NCBI GenBank assembly: GCA_038093515.1
Contig: JBBPSI010000020.1
Coordinates: forward strand, 167,762 to 231,761
From: Butyriboletus loyo
Lineage: Eukaryota > Basidiomycota > Agaricomycetes > Boletales > Boletaceae
Reading direction: 5' to 3'
Length of the DNA: 64,000 nt
Shown: positions 1 through 11,684 of the stretch, piece by piece
Numbering within the stretch: the first letter of the stretch is position 1
Layout: each line of letters begins with the position of its first letter
The notes under the pieces: model-generated
Told to the model about the DNA's origin: nothing
Database searches by the model: none
What the model saw: the letters and a program-made list of their open reading frames with translations, nothing else
Position numbers and translations under genes: made by a program

Positions 1-544
1 GAAGCGCAATATAAATGATCGGCGGTGGTGAAGGCGAAGGCGCATGTATCATTGGCGCCAAAGTGAGCACAACGTGATGGGCTTGTGAGAGATATGGGCG
101 TGCACCAAGTTCGTTTGCTGCGATGCAGCCAATGACCCAGCGGGCATAGCGAATGGGATATATTCGCTGTACCTAATGGAGTGAGCTATGGCTATAGGTA
201 CAATAAGTAAACTGCTAATGAGTGAATACCGAACGACATACCTCAGTCGTAGTAGCGAAACGACGGGAGCAAGTGAACACGGTGCGAATGTATTACCGCA
301 TTTAGTAATGTAGGCTCGTCACCGTAAGTCCGGTAGGTAAATATCGACAGCAAGAATGTGAAGTGCTGGCACGCCACTCTTGTGAATTTAGAAATTCGGC
401 CGAGACGAATGCGGCGATACCGGTGGTTTCATATTTTGATGTTGAACGCCATTTTCAGAACCGAAACGGCGATTCGTTGCAACAGGTCCTTTCCCTAATA
501 TAAATCTCGAGCTCGGTCTCGTTCGTCTCCATCGTCTTTTTGAC
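1..544. other. Upstream region, no gene seen
   Basis: I see no open frame with recognisable protein content here on either strand. The last part is presumably the promoter and 5' leader of the UDP-glucose dehydrogenase gene that starts at 545. No clear TATA box or repeat was found. Confidence 0.5.
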
Positions 545-2454
545 AATGCCCGCCGTCAACAAGATCTGCTGCAGTACGTTTACTTTAGATAGATAACACG
601 AGCTGCTGCTGACCACCTGCGCGTAGTTGGTGCTGGTTACGTCGGTCTGTGCTGGTTGTCTGGCCAGGTTGCTATACGTGATAACTCTTTTGTTGCATTC
701 TACTAGGTGGTCCCACCTGCTCGGTCATAGCTCTCAAATGTCCCCACATTCAGGTCACTATTGTGGATCTAAACCAGTCCAGGATTGATGCCTGGAATAG
801 CCCGGACTACAAGCTGCCAATTTATGAGCCCGGTCTAGAAGATGCTGTTCGTCAAACTCGCGGTCGCAACCTCTTCTTTTCTACAGATGTCGACGACGGC
901 ATTCGAGAAGCTGAACTTATTTTTGTCAGCGTCAATACTCCCACCAAGAAGACGGGCATTGGAGCCGGTTTTGCTGCAGACCTTAAGTTTGAATTTCTAA
1001 CTTATCCACTGAATTATCTATCTGACTGTGTTCCTTGCAGTTATGTTGAACTTGCCACCCGTCGCATCGCCGCAGTTGCCAACTCGAGTAAAATTGTGGT
1101 CGAAAAGTCGACAGTGCCATGCCGTACTGCCGAGTCTATGCGCACAATTCTTGAAGCTAACTCACACCCAAATTGCCGATTTGATATCTTATCGAACCCT
1201 GAATTCCTTGCCGAAGGAACGGCTATCAATGACCTCTTCGAGCCGGATCGAGTTCTTATCGGGTCCCTCGAAACACCAGAGGGCAAGGCGGCATGTAATG
1301 CGCTCGCTGAGGTTTATGCCCACTGGGTTCCGTCAGTAGCATTTCTCTACTATCATAATGAACACATAGCTGATGTGGTGCTGTAGGAGAGAACGCATCC
1401 TTACCGTGGGTGTATGGTCCTCTGAACTTTCCAAGCTAGCGGCAAATGCAATGCTAGCCCAACGCATTTCCTCCATCAACGCTCTTTCGGCTATCTGCGA
1501 GGCCACTGGTGCGAGCATCGATGAAGTGGCGCATGCCGTCGGCAAGGATTCCCGTCTCGGCCCCAAGTTCTTGCGTGCATCCGTTGGTTTCGGGGGCTCA
1601 TGCTTCCAAAAGGATATCTTGAACCTGGTGTACCTCAGTGAAAGTTTGCACCTTCCGGAGGTCGCCAACTACTGGAACCAGGTCGTGATCATGAACGAAT
1701 ATCAAAAGAAGAGGTTCTCCAAAAAGGTTGTAGACACGCTCTTCAACACGATTACCGGCAAGGTAAGCTGCAGGTTCGGAATGACTTCTTTTCTCTTGCA
1801 ATCATCGTCTATCTTTTACGTCCCATGCGCCGTTTTCATATCGTGGGAGCAAGACGTTGTACTAACGCCTTCCCGTAGCATATTGCCGTTCTTGGTTTCG
1901 CATTCAAAGCCGATACTGGGGACACGCGCGAGTCAGCATCCATTTCGCTCATCCAGGACTTCCAAGCAGATAATGCGAATGTGAATATCTACGATCCAGA
2001 AGTTCAACACGAGCAGATTTGGAACGACCTTTCGGAGGCATGTCCCGCAGTCCCGCTCACTTCCCGTAAGTACGCGACCCTGATGCTAGCATCAATCTCA
2101 TCACGTTCCTTTCCCACTCACAGTGCAGAAGCGTGTAAAAATATTCAATTCCGCACTTGAAGCATGCAAGGGCACTGAAGCTGTTGTTATCGCGACCGAG
2201 TGGAAAGAATTCCGAGACATTGACTGGAACGAAGTGTATCGCAATATGAAGAAACCGGCTTTCGTCTTCGATGGACGTATCCTACTCGATGCCGACAAAC
2301 TGCGGGACATTGGATTCAAGGTTAGATGAATCTTTATTTTCTTTCTCCAGTTCAGACCATTATTGCTCTCCATACCTTTGATGGCGTTGTCAAAGACCGC
2401 ATTACTGATCTAGAATCATAGGTAACCGTCATCGGTCGCGGCGAGAAGTTGTAG
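545..2454 (+). CDS. UGD1: UDP-glucose 6-dehydrogenase
   Basis: Oxidises UDP-glucose to UDP-glucuronate with two NAD+, supplying UDP-glucuronate and UDP-xylose for cell-wall and capsule-type glycans; cytosolic. Eight exons were joined by hand: 545-572, 627-644, 707-986, 1041-1331, 1387-1762, 1879-2065, 2124-2320 and 2422-2454. They total 1410 nt, or 469 residues, which is the usual family length. The N-terminus begins MPAVNKICC and runs into the NAD-binding loop GAGYVGGPT, which is interrupted by two introns so that exon 2 is only 18 nt. The catalytic-cysteine motif [10 protein letters not shown] lies in exon 5, preceded by [31 protein letters not shown] marks the C-terminal UDP-binding domain and the protein ends VIGRGEKL. 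Every junction uses GT-AG and restores the family reading. The start codon is chosen because it gives the canonical MPAV..ICCIGAGYVGG start. Confidence 0.96.
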
Positions 2455-3272
2455 ACCACACAGCGCGTCTGGTGCGCGCTGGGGAACTAAAATTCAGAAT
2501 GGACTGTCACTAGACGCCCCACAATAGACTTGTACCTACCGTAGCTCCTCCTTTCTTGTTGTACATTCGCGTCTTCTTTAGACCGCGCTGTTCAATTTAG
2601 CTAAAAACGAGAAAAAATCCCGAATCAACACTGGCCATGGTGTCCTTGCGCCTGTTTGAATTCTAGCCCGACCCTGGGTCCACCTTCCTCTTGGTTGCCT
2701 TGTCCCCCCACTTTCTTTGCTGCGCCTTCTCGACATCAAGAGAATGTGTGTACGTATAAGTAATACTTGTGGGCGACTGCCCAGGAACTGAAGATATACC
2801 ATATGTATACCGTGACGCACACCCGACACTTCTAAAAACGATAACGACTCCGACCTGAAACGAAACTTGTATCAACGAGCGAGCCCGAAATGTCACCAGT
2901 CTGAGTCTGCGTGGGGATCGACGTTGCACGAGAAAAACATGAACATGTTCCATGAATCCATATCCCCGACTCCCACGGTAGTGGAGGAGGGTTTTGTCGG
3001 GCGAGAATGGGTGGCTACCTGCAAACGAACCGGGAAGGGAAAGTATTATGTAATAACTATACAGATGACTCGTCGGGTACATACGTCGGGCGGACTTGTC
3101 TTGATCGTGTTCGGTACCTTGACAGCGTCAGGATAGAAATGGTTCAGGCAAGGCGAAAGCCACTTCTCAAATCAAAGTCCAGACCTCAGGGGGTGGTAAA
3201 AAGTGTCATGCAAATGTTCTGTCCTCCGTGGATAGGTTCACGCGCTAAGATCAGCTGAATGCAGGGGCCCGT
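2455..3272. other. Intergenic stretch, nothing supported
   Basis: This holds the 3' flank of the UDP-glucose dehydrogenase gene. Several overlapping open frames exist on both strands, but none has recognisable motifs or convincing splice signals. Confidence 0.4.
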
Positions 3273-3809
3273 GTGTCGAAATTCTGTGATCTGCCGGACC
3301 CCGACGGCCGTTATGCTGGGTTGATCAACGCACATGGCGACCTAGCCGATGCTAATGTTGTTTCTCCCGATGACTCCGTGATGGGCAGGGTGTCCTTGTC
3401 ACCCCTGGCGAGTACAACGAGAAGATCAAACAGGATGAATACGTCGAAGTTGAGGTGTGTCTCAAACCGTATGTATATTCTTACCCACTCTTGTTTGTCT
3501 CGGTCGATGCTAACTCAAAATGTGCGCGCAGGTGGAACATTCAGCTAACCCCCCGATCGAACAGTCAGAATCAAATTTAAAATGGATCTCGCATTTACCA
3601 GGTCATTTTGAAGTCCATGAAGCTTCTTTCATTCCATTCGTACACGCAAGTTGGCTTGCTGAAGGCTCAGACCCCAGTTGACTCCGGCCAACAAAAAGGG
3701 TAAAAGGAAGGCTGGTGACGATGATGGGTTGACCGGTCAATCGCCCTCCAAAAAAGCTTCGGTCATAGAGCCTGAGCCAGTCTTCGATATGGATCTGGGC
3801 GAAATTTAG
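3273..3809 (+). pseudogene. Degraded fragment of an unrecognised gene
   Basis: Three pieces read like coding sequence but do not join cleanly. The first reads KFCDLPDPDGRYAGLINAHGD (about 3278-3340). After a one-base frame slip comes a piece reading LVTPGEYNEKIKQDEYVEVE (about 3393-3452), ending at a plausible GT donor. The last piece ends with KKGKRKAGDDDG and then EPEPVFDMDLGEI before a TAG at 3807-3809; its lysine-rich stretch would suit a nuclear signal. The mixed frames suggest a decayed gene or a relic of a mobile element's passenger gene. I do not recognise a family with confidence. It could also be a real gene with an exon structure I have misread. Confidence 0.3.
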
Positions 3810-4937
3810 AGTGGTAAAATTGCTCAGTTGTCGTCATTTTCTTGATGTGTCTATCGGTGTATGTGATCGAGAATTTTGAGAATGTATCACTCGAATATCA
3901 TACGTCACTCTGCTTGACGATTGAATTCGATAAAACATGGACCCATAGGAAAATGATCCAAGCAAGGTGACTAACGACGAGGGAAAGTACCATCGGTGAT
4001 GACAACTGCACCCTACTTTAAAGTTTCAATGGTAGTTGGCAGTTGGAGTCGGGGACTGGCGACTCCGCGCGCCGTTACGATCTATATAGTTACTATGGTG
4101 ATAATCATCGTTCGTTACCACCACCACCACCACCACCACCACCACCATCAGTATACAGGTCCGATTCCGAGAGTACTTGTCTGCCAATCCTGCGCCGATG
4201 CCGTTTGTGTACTCTCATGATAATATGTACCAAACGCGCATCGGGAGTTGAACGTGTTTATTCATTTTAATGTCGACAAACGTACTTTGATCGGATTCGA
4301 GCGCCCAATTTAAAGTGGGTAACCTAGAGATGCGGAACAACGGCTGCAACGGCAAAAAAACGTAACATATCACCCGAAACAAAAAGGCCACGCATATGTA
4401 CGTGCACGAGAGATACCATCGACATATCAAGGACGAGAAGTGATTCAGACGGTGTCATACGTTTCAACGTATCCAAGAAACGCAAAACAAGACTCCCAGA
4501 GGAGAAGGAAATCTAGCTGATCAAGAAACGGAAGAGTAATCAACAAGGAAAAAAAATCTTTTTTTAGTCTTTCGCGACAGTAGCTTTCATACAGAGGCAC
4601 GGTCGAGATGTAGACATACAATAAAACCTTTTTTTCGCAAAAAAAAAAAAAAAAAGTGGCAACACCCGGCAGATGAGCGCAAAGAAGAAAAAGAGAACAA
4701 CGTTCTGGGCACATAGCTGCTACTGTCTATTGAGTTGGAGCGTATGAGCGGAGATACCATCTTGTCAACGTACGTCAGACCCCCGCTTAACTGGCTCACT
4801 TGATAAACCTCGCGGTCCAAGATCGCTCACGAGATGGCCCCAAAGCCAGAAAAGGATTGGCAAGTGGTAGGCCATCTGATATCGCATGTCTTATCGGCGA
4901 GACAGTGCTCAAGCGAGATCCGAATGGGGAACCGACA
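3810..4937. other. Intergenic, low-complexity tracts
   Basis: This lies between the fragment above and the 3' end of the EST1/SMG7-type gene. It holds a CCA trinucleotide run near 4117-4148 and a 17-nt poly-A run at 4639-4655. No coding sequence is supported. Confidence 0.5.
4117..4148 (+). repeat. CCA microsatellite
   Basis: About ten tandem CCA units, directly visible. It creates spurious poly-His and poly-Pro open frames. Confidence 0.9.
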
Positions 4938-7900
4938 TTAGCCATGAATTCCCCACATGCGAGAAGTAGATGGGCTCTTGTGATGTTGACCGGGTCGGAT
5001 ATACTGTTGCGTATGACCGTTTGAGAAACCCTGATGCGAAGTCGTCCCCCCGTAATGCATTGTCGGTTGACCGGGAGAAGCGGCGGATACGATGGCAGGA
5101 TCGGCTAAGGACGCATTGTTTAAGTTCTGCCATTGCGACTGCCGATATTCTGTTGATTGAGTCATTGGACTAGATAAGGTGTAAGATGTCTGAAGGGGTG
5201 GCTGTAGGGCGTGCTGTGGCGTTCCCAATGACAGCGACATCGATTGACGATGTCCTGGACCGACGGTAGAAAGAGACTGTGGTGAATGGAGATGGGGTGA
5301 GGCCAACTGTCGACCTGCCTGAGTAGACTCGAATTGTGGAGACCATGCGTACTGCAGGCTTGGCGAAGGGAACATCTGACCCGCAATGACATCACCTCGC
5401 AAAGACGACGAGTTCAACGGAGAGGAAGAACCCTGATCTAGAGAAGTTGACCAGATTGAGGGTGGTGCATTTGGCCCAAGTCCAAAAGGGAACTGAGGCT
5501 GAATAGCACTCGACACTGGGGGACGTGGTGGGCGAGAAACGTTGGCAGTACCGCGTTTTGTTCCCATGACATTGTTCAAAAGGTCTTGTGCAGTGATACC
5601 GGGAACAACTGCCGGAGATCGGGGTACTGTATGACCGGGTGTTGTTGTGCTGGATGCCTTGGTGACAGTAGACAGCTCCTCCCTCCTGGTGGCACTCTGT
5701 ATGATTGGAGTGGTGGGAAGAGTAGCAGCCACGGGAGCCACGGGCGAATCAGGTGATCTGCCACATATGATCAGCTTCAAGCAGATCCGAGGAGTCAAAA
5801 TGCGAACCTAGGATCCCAGACAATGACCTCCCCGTCGTCGTCGTCGTCGTCATCTACTGTCCCGTCATCCTCTAGTGCCTTCCGAAAGGCGGCAGCAACC
5901 GGGTCATCGTCTGTTCGGCTCGTATCTGTCATTGCATCATCGTCTAACACCATTTCCCGCGGTGAGACATCCTGCGAAACATAAGGAATAATTTGATCGG
6001 CGTCTTGGAGGACCAGCTGATGGGTATCCCCAGTTGAAATTGCGGAGACGCCATCGTCGAAAGAGAAAGTATTACCATCTAGATGGATGGGGCAAGTCTA
6101 TTGATAGGATGTGTAAGTTCAGGTACCGATCCCTCGCCATCCACTGAATCTCACCTCGACTTGAGCGAGAGACTTGGCATCTTTAAGTAAGTCCCAAATT
6201 CTCATTAGTTGCTCCTCGTTCGGGTGAACCTTCTCTCGGCAATGGGACTGCGTTCCATTCTGCTGTCCCTCTCCCCTGTTTCCATGAATTGCATCCGTCA
6301 ATGTGCCTCCACCCACCAGAAGGTCTCGCAATGGAAGGAAACCCTTAAGGTCGATATCTTCGTCCAGGGGAGACGTAAGGGGAGGTAACCTCGCCGACGG
6401 AAATATACCACTCAATGCACTGTAGAACTGGGCAAATTTAGCCCAAAATAGCGATAATCCATCGATTAAAGCTCCCCGGGTACCTTTGCCGGTAGAGCCA
6501 AGTTGATCACCGACAGCTGGGGACTGCGCGGCGTGTAAAATATATTTGATATTGGCTGCAAGCCATTTGCTCGCGATGCGCAGAGCGGGTAAGGTACGTC
6601 GGAATGGCGCCGTGATGCGTTGGGCAAGGTCGTTCTCTGCGGCATCTTCGGGAGGTACCGCAAGCTCAGCAGCGCCTATCTCGAGAAGGACACGGTGGAT
6701 TGCGATGACATGAGTCAAAATCTGTGATTCAATGACTGACGGATCGGGAAGTCCGCTTGATCTCCTATTTGATGGTGGTGAGGTGTCGCGGATCATACAA
6801 TGTTTCCAGAGGGCTCCCTGTGAGAGGACGACGACTTTGGACACTATTTCTATCGGAAGAATACGCTCCGATACCAAGCTCCGGAAGTCCTTCGCAACAT
6901 CATCCGCGTGCGTGATAGTATTCATCCTGATCCTGTAACATATTGCGTGTGAACGCGGAGAAGCATAGGAAACACCGTTAATATACATACTTGTCTGAAC
7001 CTAGTCGCCATAGCGCATGCAAAAGAACAACGTTTTCCTTGAAATGCTCCACTCTCAGCCGAGGCGGAACTTCTCCGGATTCTGGAATCGTCGTCGTCGG
7101 CTGGGAGACGACATTTGTTTTCTTGTTCTGTTGATCAAGCGCCTTGTTAAGAATCTTCTTGACATTCTCTGATGCAGTGTCGTAAGGCTGGCGGACACAG
7201 AGTGCCCTATAATAATGAAAAAGGGAGCTGAACATGTCACCCTGGTAGAATGCGAGAATGGCGAGCTGGTGGGATGAATTGCCCTCATATGGGACAAGAA
7301 GACGGGCTTGTTCGTAGCATTGAATAGCCTTGTCGTAATTTCGTGCCCGCGGAATTGAATCCAAGCCAGGTATGCCGCCTCTGCCACCTCGGCCGACCCG
7401 TTTCGCTGGCACCTTGCCATCCTCGTGGCCTGCCTTGGGACGACCGCCCGCCTCGTTATAAAGTTCCCGGTATCTGGCGATGTCTCCGAGACAAACGATG
7501 GCCTTGCTCAAGATTGCGAGTCTGCTTTCATGTTCCGCAGGGACCGGAGCAGGCGTGCTCTCTTCAGGTGGGAAAGAAAAGAGATTACGTCCATGATTCT
7601 GATTCGAAGTACCGTTACTATCGCCTGAACGAGGAAGGGCCGGAAGGTTGGCGTCATCCGAAGGAGTCACAAGGTTCAGGGCAACCAAGATGGGGTACGC
7701 TTCATGTAAAGCAAAGGATCGTTGGTATCGGACTACGAATTGGGTCCAAAACTTTTCTTCGTCTGCAAGGAATTGTCGGAAGCGTTGCAGAAGCTTGCGA
7801 TGTTCAACGGGGCCATGACCACCTTGTCGTGGCTGATGGCGAGGTGCGGATTGCAATGTTCGTTCGAGCGTTGCGAGGCTCTGTTTGTAGTGGGAGATGA

Positions 7901-8221
7901 ACTGATAAGACGTTTGCATCCATAGGTGCGTCTCAGCATCCCTGGACTCCTTTGCATATGGTTCGACCAGTAGCAGTCGTAGATGTTGCCGTCTCAGGCT
8001 TTGTCGGATGAATGACGAGGACGGCATTTCGAGAGTGCAAGACAACTCACTTTTTGCGACTAAACTCGACCTCCTTGTCCCAAGAATTGTGTGTTTTGAG
8101 CAGCTCTTTCAAACCCTGATGCAAACCTTGGGCCTCCCTAAAGTGATAATATGAACCCAACTGTGGTAGCAAGCGGTGTAAAAGTTGAGTACTTCGCAAG
8201 ATTGGAAGCCGAGTCGGACAT
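4938..8221 (-). CDS. EST1/SMG7-type mRNA-decay (NMD) protein
   Basis: Members of the EST1/SMG5/6/7 (yeast Ebs1/Est1) family use a 14-3-3-like TPR fold to bind phosphorylated UPF1 in nonsense-mediated decay or to act at telomeres. The start at 8221 gives MSDSASNLAK, spliced to EAQGLHQGLKELLK and KEVEFSRKN. The 14-3-3-like domain then begins at LRRQHLRLLLVEPYAKESRD. The TPR hallmark is AIQCYEQARLLVPYEGNSSH followed by AILAFYQGDMFSSLFHYYRA, which is the classic Est1 domain signature. A helical central part follows (about 6980-6170). An acidic run of seven Asp precedes GEVIVWDPR (about 5808-5840), and a long Ser/Pro/Gln-rich tail ends MWGIHG at 4938. At least five introns are present. Metazoan SMG6 carries a PIN nuclease domain and none is seen here, so SMG7/Ebs1-like is the better label; telomere function is not implied. 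Confidence 0.87.
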
Positions 8222-9611
8222 AGTTTGTGAGATTGAGAGTTATAAACCCATTGTCTGGCGACTCTTGATATCGATGTTCAGCATCGCCCGAGGCGCTGAC
8301 CGTGGACAGCTTATAGCAGTCGTGGGAAACGATGATGAACCTGACATGCTACTGGCCAGTCATTAATCATTAATCATTAATCGTTGTCAGTCCTGACCAC
8401 CACCTTGACACACTCGCATTCTTTTCGGGGGCGGTAACTTTCGGACATCCTCCAGACCCAAATCACCGCTATTCAGGGACCGTATGAAAAAGTGAATGCT
8501 GACGCACTGGTCTCATATCGGACGGTCCACTGAAACAAGTCATATATGCTCTATCGCAATCTTTCTTTTTCAAGCGAGACACTTGGGCTACAAGGCTATA
8601 TTGTTGCAAGGCGACCCACGCCCAAACAGGTGGCGCACTGAATTCAAGCGTAGACCCTCCCAGAAAACTGCGCCAGCTGCTGCCAAAACAGCCGCCGCGG
8701 GAAAACTCGAGATATCATATGCACGATCTGGGGTTCGGACCACGACTCAGAGTCGAGGTCATCAGGTTCCATTCTCAAGTACTGCCACTGGCATGGACCG
8801 CGGCACTTACCGACATATATGGGAGGGTCGACTCGATCTACGAATCCTATGACTCTCACTGTCTATTAATATTTGCATCCACGCTGCTACATGTCGGAAC
8901 CAAGAAGAGCGCAACGCTCCTTACCCTCCGTGAGGTCTGAGCGCTCTGGCTCGACCCTGTCTAGACTTATCTCACGGACCGCTTCATTCGGCAAGATGTT
9001 GCAAACGAGCAAGTTGGCCGGCCCCTCGTGACCAGCAGTACGAAAGTCTAGAATGGGCACAAGTTATAATTCGGTTGCGCAATCAGTGGTCGACCCGAAC
9101 GCAAATTGATCCCCTCGTGTGGAACAAGTTGAATCTAAAAAGATTGAATGTCATCTATCTCGTAGAGCCGAGATGTCCGCGCCGTTCCAGACCCGAATGG
9201 AAGGAGGTCGGTGGCACATACTGTCAGCGGGCAGGCTCTGATTGAGAGGGCATGGTTTGGTAAGGTTCTTCCTCTGCTGGATGTCGCGCCTGCTTACCTG
9301 TAAGTACATGTTGTGTGCCCTGGAAATCGAACAATTTGCACTTTTCAGGATAGATTAAGAAGCATCTGCCTTGTTTGGCTAGTAACATGTCGAATGGTAT
9401 GTTCATCCTATTTTGCTTGAAGGGGTTGGCCGCATACGGCTGTATAAATGCTTCGATTCCCTCCGCAAGGTAGAAAAGGCGTAGACCCGCTTGGTTAGCC
9501 CAGTTCTCAAAGTTCCTCCTCCACTCGCAGCTTCAACTCTCCCGTAACTTGCGTCGACCACCGCATACTCTATAACCAACAGCATCACCACTCTCCAGTC
9601 GTACCATCACG
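8222..9611. other. Intergenic, nothing convincing
   Basis: This contains the likely promoter of the EST1/SMG7-type gene (transcribed leftwards) and of the small gene starting at 9612. An open frame around 8496-8852 (+) has a basic Ala-rich stretch but no motif I can place. A triplicated CATTAAT run sits near 8360-8380. Confidence 0.4.
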
Positions 9612-10016
9612 ATGCCCCCCTTTTACGAACTCGCTGTCGCCTCTTTTAGGCAGCCATCACCTTCAAAATCGATGTGGGCTATCGTTGTCATCTTCACACC
9701 TTCCTCTGGACACTCCCTCGTGTACCAGATCGTTGGTTCCGCCTCAGACTACAGCCTGGACGCGCCACAGTCCGTCACTCTAAACGAGGGGGAGAACGGA
9801 TATATGGGCAAAATACCCGTTGGGTTAGTGGACTCCGAGAAGCTCCACCAGCTACAATGTACTCTTGCTTCGGTCCCCATCGTGCATGGGAATCCTGCGT
9901 GGAACTCTCACAATTGGGTCATGGCGGGAATATTAGCGCTACGCAAACTAGAGGGCTACCATATCGACAAGCATGTGACATCTCAATGGGTGTCTGAACG
10001 GCTCGGTGAGAAGTAG
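9612..10016 (+). CDS. Small conserved-looking protein, family unnamed
   Basis: An intronless 134-residue frame starting MPPFYELAVASF and ending WVSERLGEK. It has no signal peptide or membrane segment. The middle reads HSLVYQIVGSASDYSL, followed by GYMGKIPVGLVDSEKLHQL and PAWNSHNWVMAGILALRKLE. From memory, many Agaricomycete genomes carry expanded families of short proteins with a similar layout, in which the equivalent of NSHNWV often reads N-C-Q-N-W-V; that comparison is inference. Function is unknown. The start is the first ATG of the frame and lies in a good context (ATCACGATGC). It is probably a real gene because the frame is clean and the coding periodicity is even. Confidence 0.6.
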   Translation: MPPFYELAVASFRQPSPSKSMWAIVVIFTPSSGHSLVYQIVGSASDYSLDAPQSVTLNEGENGYMGKIPVGLVDSEKLHQLQCTLASVPIVHGNPAWNSHNWVMAGILALRKLEGYHIDKHVTSQWVSERLGEK

Positions 10017-10767
10017 GGGAAGAGTGCTTGGCGAGTAGCGGGTGCTAGACTTTCTTTTGGCATCAAGTTGATGAATACTGGGACATTGGGGTGGCATAGT
10101 GCAATCTATGGATATGTATTCTTTGGGCTGTTTGTAGATCCTTGTATGTTGCTTAGAATAGCAAACGCTGTCTACGACGAGAATTTCGGAGTTCCAATGC
10201 GTTTAACCTAGCAATTTCGGGGTGCAAACGTGTGAGGGGCATTTGCCAGGAACGGTCGAAAAAGCGCATTGCCTTGTCCTGAGGAAGTCGAAGTCGAGTC
10301 AGCGAACGTCATCCGAATCTGGATGACTCACCGAGGACAGACTTGATTAAGCATTGACAGTTTCATTAATAGTTGTTAGTCGAGGGAGAGACCCTCCTAC
10401 GTACCAAATACATTATAAAACCCACGAGTGTCAAGACCAGTTCCCGACCACGACGATTTGAAGTTTTGGTCCGTGAATCATACTACCAACGTCTTCATTC
10501 GTGAATGTACAAGGGATAAATCCGAACCATCACACCAGCAACCTCAAGGAATGGGTCCAGAAACTGGCCGAAACAGTCAGTGACAGAATCTGTGACCGAC
10601 CTGTCGCACCATCAATCCACCAACTGTTGGACGTCATAATTCATTTCGGGATGCGAATATAAGTGAAAGAAAAGTAAATGTCTTCTCACCCACGGAACGT
10701 GTTTAAATGATCACATTATCGTAAGTGTGCGAGATACCCGCAGCAAAGGGCCGATCTACCATGTGTA
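10017..10767. other. Intergenic between convergent genes
   Basis: 3' flanks of the small gene (+) and of the PEX39-like gene (-). No gene, repeat or structured element was recognised. Confidence 0.45.
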
Positions 10768-11447
10768 TCACGATTGACTTGTGACTTCCCAGGGCTTTCT
10801 CCTCAACGGTGCAACCGACTCGCTCGGAAGGCCGTCCTGGAGTGATTCGTGGAGTCAGAGACAGCATGTCGTGCACGATTTGCAAGAACAAACTTACGTT
10901 CAACGTATCTGGAATAATTTTATTGTTAGGGATATTATCAGTCCTTCCCTGCTCTATCAGACTTTTCAGTTCGGCGAAGGTCAACACGCGCATTTCTCCG
11001 TGTTCCGTTCCTGAGGTCTGATTGCATTCATTTCCGCTCTGAACAGGGAAGCAATTCAAGTCCGCGGTAAACCCAGCCTGGACACCTTCCAGGCTGATAT
11101 TGTGACCAGTAACGCTAACCCAACTTAATGAGGCGACTGCTTCTCGAGCGAGAAGGGTTATCAGAGTCACACACCGATTGAAGTAGAAGACCTTTGTCTT
11201 CAAGATAAGCTCCGATTTCTCACTGTCAGACATCTGGTTCATTGATTCATGCGCAAGGATCCCAGAAAGACCTTGCTAAGAAAACAGTGGGCCGTTGAGT
11301 ATGAGGGTATAGTATACAAAACAGGCGTACCTGAAAAGCTTCATCCGAGGAGAAAGGAAAGCTATGAAATTGGCCAAGAACACGCTCCTGCCGCTCGTCC
11401 CCCGGGTCGATGGTCTGTGAGGCGTCGTGACCCTGTAATGTAGGCAT
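10768..11447 (-). CDS. KPWE-domain peroxisomal protein, PEX39-like
   Basis: Four exons (11447-11331, 11275-11175, 11114-10898, 10836-10768) total 504 nt, or 167 residues, with all junctions GT-AG. The N-terminal module reads FHSFPFSSDEAFQ joined to QGLSGILA, then KVFYFNRVTGHNISLE. The C-terminal module has FAELKSLIEQGR, then NKIIPDTLND and finally the KPWE motif (LRRKPWEVTSQS). This is the layout of small fungal proteins carrying the PEX14-like KPWE domain. PEX39 proteins of this kind are reported to help PEX7 deliver PTS2 cargo to peroxisomes. The motif is short, but the spacing of both modules fits. It is divergently placed from the ArfGAP gene, with 237 bp between the start codons. The start codon is the least certain point, since an upstream exon cannot be excluded. 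Confidence 0.8.
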
Positions 11448-11684
11448 GCCGGAAGAGTCGCTGGTGCTCACGAAGTGACCTGTCACGTAAATAATCATGC
11501 AGTTGATTGAATTCAAGAACCTGGACGTACAGAAGTCGAAGGCTTGCGGCGGACAATACCGAATTTGGACTCAGTCCGCAGTGGCACCTGGTCGATCACT
11601 TGCACGATTAGGTAATACAAAATTCAGACCTACACTGTCACCGTGCTAGTAGACCTTCCGGACTTGAAGAGGATACAGCGAACC
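11448..11684. promoter_or_regulatory. Divergent promoter, PEX39-like / ArfGAP
   Basis: A 237-bp gap between the start codons of two oppositely transcribed genes. It must hold both 5' leaders and at least parts of both promoters. No specific site was identified. Confidence 0.45.

Noticed and set aside
3996..4270. Poly-His and poly-Pro open frames over 4110-4150
   Set aside because: Produced by the CCA microsatellite; no conserved sequence around it.
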